Below the pieces are notes generated by a model. The model had not been told where the DNA came from. It saw nothing but the letters and a program-made list of their open reading frames with translations, and searched no databases. A program made the position numbers and the translations under genes. From an uncultured bacterium (GTDB taxonomy: Bacteria > Patescibacteriota > Saccharimonadia > Saccharimonadales > Saccharimonadaceae), in NCBI GenBank assembly GCA_900556165.1, contig USNP01000025.1, positions 1 through 7,418 of the forward strand: a stretch of DNA of 7,418 nt, read 5' to 3'. Within the stretch, counting starts at the first letter, position 1. Every line of letters begins with the position of its first letter. Of this stretch, positions 4,565 through 7,418 are shown piece after piece.

Positions 4565-5554
4565 ATGAAAATCATTGCTTATAGTGTACGAAAAGATGAG
4601 CTCCAGTATTTTGAAAAATTTGCGGAGCAATTTGGTATTGAATATGCCACAACATCAAAAGATTTAAACACCGAAACGGTTAAATTAGCTGAAGGTTTTG
4701 ATGCGGTTTCTTCATATACTTCAAGTGAAGAACTGAACGACGTTTGGGAGTCTCTTTCGAAAATGGGAATTTCTTATTTTACTGTTCGAACAGCTGGTTA
4801 TGACGGTATAGATATCAAAAAGGCTAAAAGCTTTGGAATTAAAATTTCGAATGTTCCGCAATATTCACCAAGTGCGATTGCTGAATTTGCGGTTGCGCTC
4901 GCACTTGCAACAATTCGAAAAATTCCGCTTTGCCTTTCACGTGCAAAAAACCAGAATTTTTCAGTGAATAATTTGATAGGTCGCGAACTTAATACGATGA
5001 CGATCGGAATTATTGGAACAGGACATATCGGTTTAACAACAGCGAAAGTTTTTAAAGCTTTTGGTGCAAAAATTATTGCGTATGATACTTTTGAAAATGA
5101 ATCTGCTCGCAAAATTTTGGAATACAAAAATTTAGACGAAGTTTTTGCGGAGAGCGATTTAATTTCGCTTCATATTCCACTAACGCCTGAAAATCGCCAT
5201 ATCATTAATGCTGAAAGTATTTCGAAAATGAAAGATGGGGTTGTAATTATTAATACTGCGCGAGGTGGTCATGTAAACTCTGCTGATTTGCGTGACGCTT
5301 TAGTGAGCGGAAAAGTTGCCGCAGCAGGCTTGGATGTTTTTGAACATGAAAAGAGCTTGATTCGAAAAGATTTAAGTGGAAGTATCATTAAAGATGAGGT
5401 TTATCGCGATTTGGCGAATTTTCCAAACGTAATTATTACACCACATGTTGCATTTAATACTGATATTGCGGTTCGGAATATGGTTAAAATGTCGACAGAA
5501 AATCTAATTAGTTTTAAAAATGCAGGAACGACCGATAATGAAATCACGAAATAG
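4565..5554 (+). CDS. ldhA: D-lactate dehydrogenase (D-2-hydroxyacid dehydrogenase family)
   Basis: A cytoplasmic NAD-dependent enzyme that reduces pyruvate to D-lactate and regenerates NAD+ during fermentation. The 329-residue protein shows NVPQYSPSAIAEFAV at 96-110, the Rossmann motif GTGHIG at 151-156, Asp174 (AYD) where NAD-specific enzymes keep an acidic residue, INTARGG with catalytic-type Arg233, GLDVFEHE with Asp257 and Glu262, and TPHVAF with the acid/base His294. The Arg-Glu-His spacing and the N-terminus MKIIAYSVRKDE match Lactobacillus-type D-LDH well, so ATG 4565 is secure. A TTG at 4556 lies within the -10 box. There is no ribosome binding site; see the promoter entry. The gene overlaps the next one by 17 bases. 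Other 2-hydroxyacids are possible substrates, and a VanH-like role is less likely because no D-Ala-D-Lac ligase gene is nearby. Confidence 0.93.
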   Translation: MKIIAYSVRKDELQYFEKFAEQFGIEYATTSKDLNTETVKLAEGFDAVSSYTSSEELNDVWESLSKMGISYFTVRTAGYDGIDIKKAKSFGIKISNVPQYSPSAIAEFAVALALATIRKIPLCLSRAKNQNFSVNNLIGRELNTMTIGIIGTGHIGLTTAKVFKAFGAKIIAYDTFENESARKILEYKNLDEVFAESDLISLHIPLTPENRHIINAESISKMKDGVVIINTARGGHVNSADLRDALVSGKVAAAGLDVFEHEKSLIRKDLSGSIIKDEVYRDLANFPNVIITPHVAFNTDIAVRNMVKMSTENLISFKNAGTTDNEITK

Positions 5555-7415
5555 TTTTCTTCGAAAAATTGCCAAAATTACGCCTCTATTTTTGGTGGCG
5601 GTTTTGGCTTTTAGTTTTGTTTTTGGTTTTTCTAATCAGCAACAAGCTTTCGCTAGACGCAGGCGAAACCGTAACGAGGAATTAGCTGAGCTTCAGCGTC
5701 TAAACAATAACATTATTTTTTCAAAATTTGATGCAAAATATAATTTCAGTGCCGATGAAAAAGGAAATACAAATCTTGAAATTGCTGAAAATATTTCAAC
5801 ATATTTTATTAATGATGGCATAAATCACGGAATTGAGCGTGCGATTCCTCGGTTTTTTAATGGTAAAACTATTTTCGATGGTAGAGCTGAAATTGAAATG
5901 GACGGTAAGAAAGTTTCATATTCAACTTATGAAAGTGATGGAAATATCGTATTTCGAATTGGTGAAAGCGGAAGTTTTGTTTCCGGAAGGCACGAATACC
6001 AGCTGAAATATAAATTTAAAAATATATTATTAACAGATAACGGTGTACAAAAATTAATCGTAAACACTAATGGAACTCAGTGGAAACGGCCTTTTAATGA
6101 AGTTGTCGCAACAGTTAATCTGGATTCATCAGTTTTGAAGGAATTTAATGGTGTGGCGAAATGTTTTGCTGGAGTGCAAGGCTTAGCTGAAGAATGTAAT
6201 AATCTTGAACGTAAGTCGGAAAAAGGAATTTTTAGGTTTTCGCAAAAAGATATTCAAGCTGGCGAGAATTTAACATTTGAGATTGACTTTAATGATAAAT
6301 TTGCTCAACCAGAAGTAAGTAGTATTGATATAAATACAATAATTTTTGGAATTTTAGAATTAATTTTAGCATTAATTTCACTATTCTTTGCTGTTCGGGT
6401 TGCTATAAAATATAATTCGGTTAAGAAAGAAAATGAGGTTTCTAAAGCGGTCGTTCCGCAATATTTGCCACCAAAAATTGAAGAATTAGATATTTTAGAT
6501 GCAGGCAATTTGGTGAAGTCAAATAAAAAGCTTACTGCTGCAATGTTATTTTTTGCAGTGAACGGTAATATTCAGATTGTTGAAAAAACTTCAAAGGGCT
6601 TTTTGGGCGGCGAGAAAAAGAGCTATACAATTCAGCTATTAAACCAGGATAATTTAAATCAAGATATGATTTCGTTGCTGAATTCGTTTTTTGAAAACGA
6701 AACTGAATTGGACTTGTCGGAGCAGATGAGTGGCACACAAGCCTCTAATATTTCTTCTAAAGTTTTGAACTCAGCATTTAATAAAACTTCTTACTATGTT
6801 CAAGAAAAGCCGGCAATTTTTAGTAATTCTCAGTTTTTCGCTGGCGGGATGATTATTTTATCTGCAGCATTATTCTTCGCGAGCGGAATATTGATTAATT
6901 TCATTTCAACTGTTTCGCTTTGGTTTACAGTAGCTATAGTTTCTTTTATTGTAGCTATCGTGCTTTCAATTACGATATTTATTATTTCGAATGTAAAAAT
7001 TCCATCTCGAAAAGGTTTCGAAACAAAGAATTATCTTGAAGGTTTGAAACTTTATATTTCAGTAGCGGAAAGTGAACGATTAATGTTCTCGCAAAGCTTG
7101 CAAAATTCTGAAAGGTTTCAAACTGAATTTGGTGGCTCTCGCGTAAAGCTTTATGAAAAACTTTTGCCTTGGGCGGCACTGTTTGGACTTGAAAAATCTT
7201 GGGCAAAAGTGCTTGAATTGCAATTTCAAAATGAAGATTATTTTCCGAACTGGTATGTTGGTTCAACAGCGTTTAATGCTATGATATTTTCAAACAGCTT
7301 GGATAGTTTTAGCAACGCAATGAATAGCTATTCAGCCCCAAGTTCGAGCAGCTCTGGCGGTGGAGGAGGGTTCTCTGGCGGCGGTGCTGGTGGCGGCGGC
7401 GGTGGTGGCTGGTAA
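5538..7415 (+). CDS. DUF2207-type membrane protein with C-terminal Gly-rich tail
   Basis: A predicted membrane protein of unknown function, 625 residues. It starts with a signal peptide: MKSRNSFLRKIAKI, a hydrophobic core near 15-31, and AFA at 37-39 as a possible cleavage site. Four arginines follow directly, which is unusual and may mean the segment stays as an anchor. A beta-rich extracytoplasmic domain (about 40-262) resembles the N-terminal DUF2207 module and contains Cys209 and Cys220, a possible disulfide pair. Membrane segments lie near 267-291, 433-457 and 460-484, with a soluble domain between the first two. The end is Ser-rich, then almost pure glycine, finishing in Trp625. This tail is common in DUF2207 and TPM-type proteins; here topology would place it in the cytoplasm. 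ATG 5538 has AGGA ten bases before it; the in-frame ATG at 5520 has none. It overlaps ldhA, suggesting coupled expression. Confidence 0.85.
   Translation: MKSRNSFLRKIAKITPLFLVAVLAFSFVFGFSNQQQAFARRRRNRNEELAELQRLNNNIIFSKFDAKYNFSADEKGNTNLEIAENISTYFINDGINHGIERAIPRFFNGKTIFDGRAEIEMDGKKVSYSTYESDGNIVFRIGESGSFVSGRHEYQLKYKFKNILLTDNGVQKLIVNTNGTQWKRPFNEVVATVNLDSSVLKEFNGVAKCFAGVQGLAEECNNLERKSEKGIFRFSQKDIQAGENLTFEIDFNDKFAQPEVSSIDINTIIFGILELILALISLFFAVRVAIKYNSVKKENEVSKAVVPQYLPPKIEELDILDAGNLVKSNKKLTAAMLFFAVNGNIQIVEKTSKGFLGGEKKSYTIQLLNQDNLNQDMISLLNSFFENETELDLSEQMSGTQASNISSKVLNSAFNKTSYYVQEKPAIFSNSQFFAGGMIILSAALFFASGILINFISTVSLWFTVAIVSFIVAIVLSITIFIISNVKIPSRKGFETKNYLEGLKLYISVAESERLMFSQSLQNSERFQTEFGGSRVKLYEKLLPWAALFGLEKSWAKVLELQFQNEDYFPNWYVGSTAFNAMIFSNSLDSFSNAMNSYSAPSSSSSGGGGGFSGGGAGGGGGGGW
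7356..7412 (+). repeat. GC-rich low-complexity tract encoding the Gly-rich tail
   Basis: Repeated GGN codons (mainly GGC and GGT) encode a 19-residue tail that is nearly all glycine, with one FS interruption and one Ala, ending in Trp. Its base composition contrasts sharply with the AT-rich surroundings. The tract is prone to replication slippage, so its length may vary between strains. Three bases after the stop codon end the window, so no downstream terminator can be judged. Confidence 0.8.
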
Positions 7416-7418
7416 GGC

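Noticed and set aside
4798..5127. 109-residue reverse-strand open frame inside the ldh gene
   Set aside because: It lies wholly antisense to conserved catalytic-domain codons, and its product has no recognisable motif. Long antisense frames follow from the codon bias here.
5520..5537. ATG 5520 as the start of the DUF2207 gene
   Set aside because: There is no ribosome binding site before it, and it would place acidic and polar residues before a typical signal-peptide n-region. ATG 5538 has AGGA upstream.
6982..7266. 94-residue reverse-strand open frame inside the DUF2207 gene
   Set aside because: It is antisense to a coherent coding frame and has no supporting start signals or motifs.

Overview
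The window is a compact, AT-rich (G+C roughly one third by eye), fully forward-oriented stretch of bacterial chromosome. It holds seven protein genes with almost no intergenic space: frr (ribosome recycling factor), rseP-like site-2 protease, a CPBP-family intramembrane protease, greA, proS (prolyl-tRNA synthetase), a D-lactate dehydrogenase and a DUF2207-type membrane protein with a glycine-rich tail. No RNA genes, mobile elements, CRISPR arrays or phage genes are visible. Together these traits suggest a small, reduced bacterial genome of the Patescibacteria/CPR type, with Saccharibacteria as my best guess: short genes, a ProRS without its editing insertion, a homofermentative-type D-LDH, and loss of the lipid/isoprenoid genes usually found between frr and rseP. 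This assignment is inference. The genetic code looks standard for glycine (no in-frame TGA within any gene).

Layout. Positions 37-66 carry a promoter (TTGAAT-N18-TATAAT) firing into frr (83-637). A strong RNA hairpin (644-674) separates frr from rseP (701-1879). rseP is followed after one base by the CPBP protease gene, which starts with GTG at 1881 and runs to 2687. A near-consensus promoter (TTGACG-N17-TATAAT, 2690-2718) begins right after that stop and drives greA (2748-3209). greA ends in a Rho-independent terminator (3219-3250) that nearly touches the Shine-Dalgarno of proS (3268-4518). A third promoter (TTGAAA-N17-TATAAT, 4528-4556) lies so close to the ATG of the D-lactate dehydrogenase gene (4565-5554) that the mRNA should be leaderless. 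The DUF2207 gene (5538-7415) overlaps its end by 17 bases.

How the genes relate. The order frr ... rseP ... proS is the skeleton of the widespread bacterial cluster frr-uppS-cdsA-dxr-rseP-proS. Here uppS, cdsA and dxr are absent, and a CPBP protease and greA sit in between. Four genes serve core information processing (ribosome recycling, transcript cleavage, tRNA charging), and two encode unrelated intramembrane proteases made from what looks like one transcript. D-LDH gives fermentative NAD+ regeneration. The last gene encodes an envelope protein of unknown role.

I do not see a clearly new multi-gene system. The observations most worth following are the predicted leaderless ldh transcript in a region otherwise using Shine-Dalgarno sites, the tandem S2P/CPBP pair, the INS-less ProRS with an altered PTxEE-type motif, and a marked excess of the palindrome TTCGAA.
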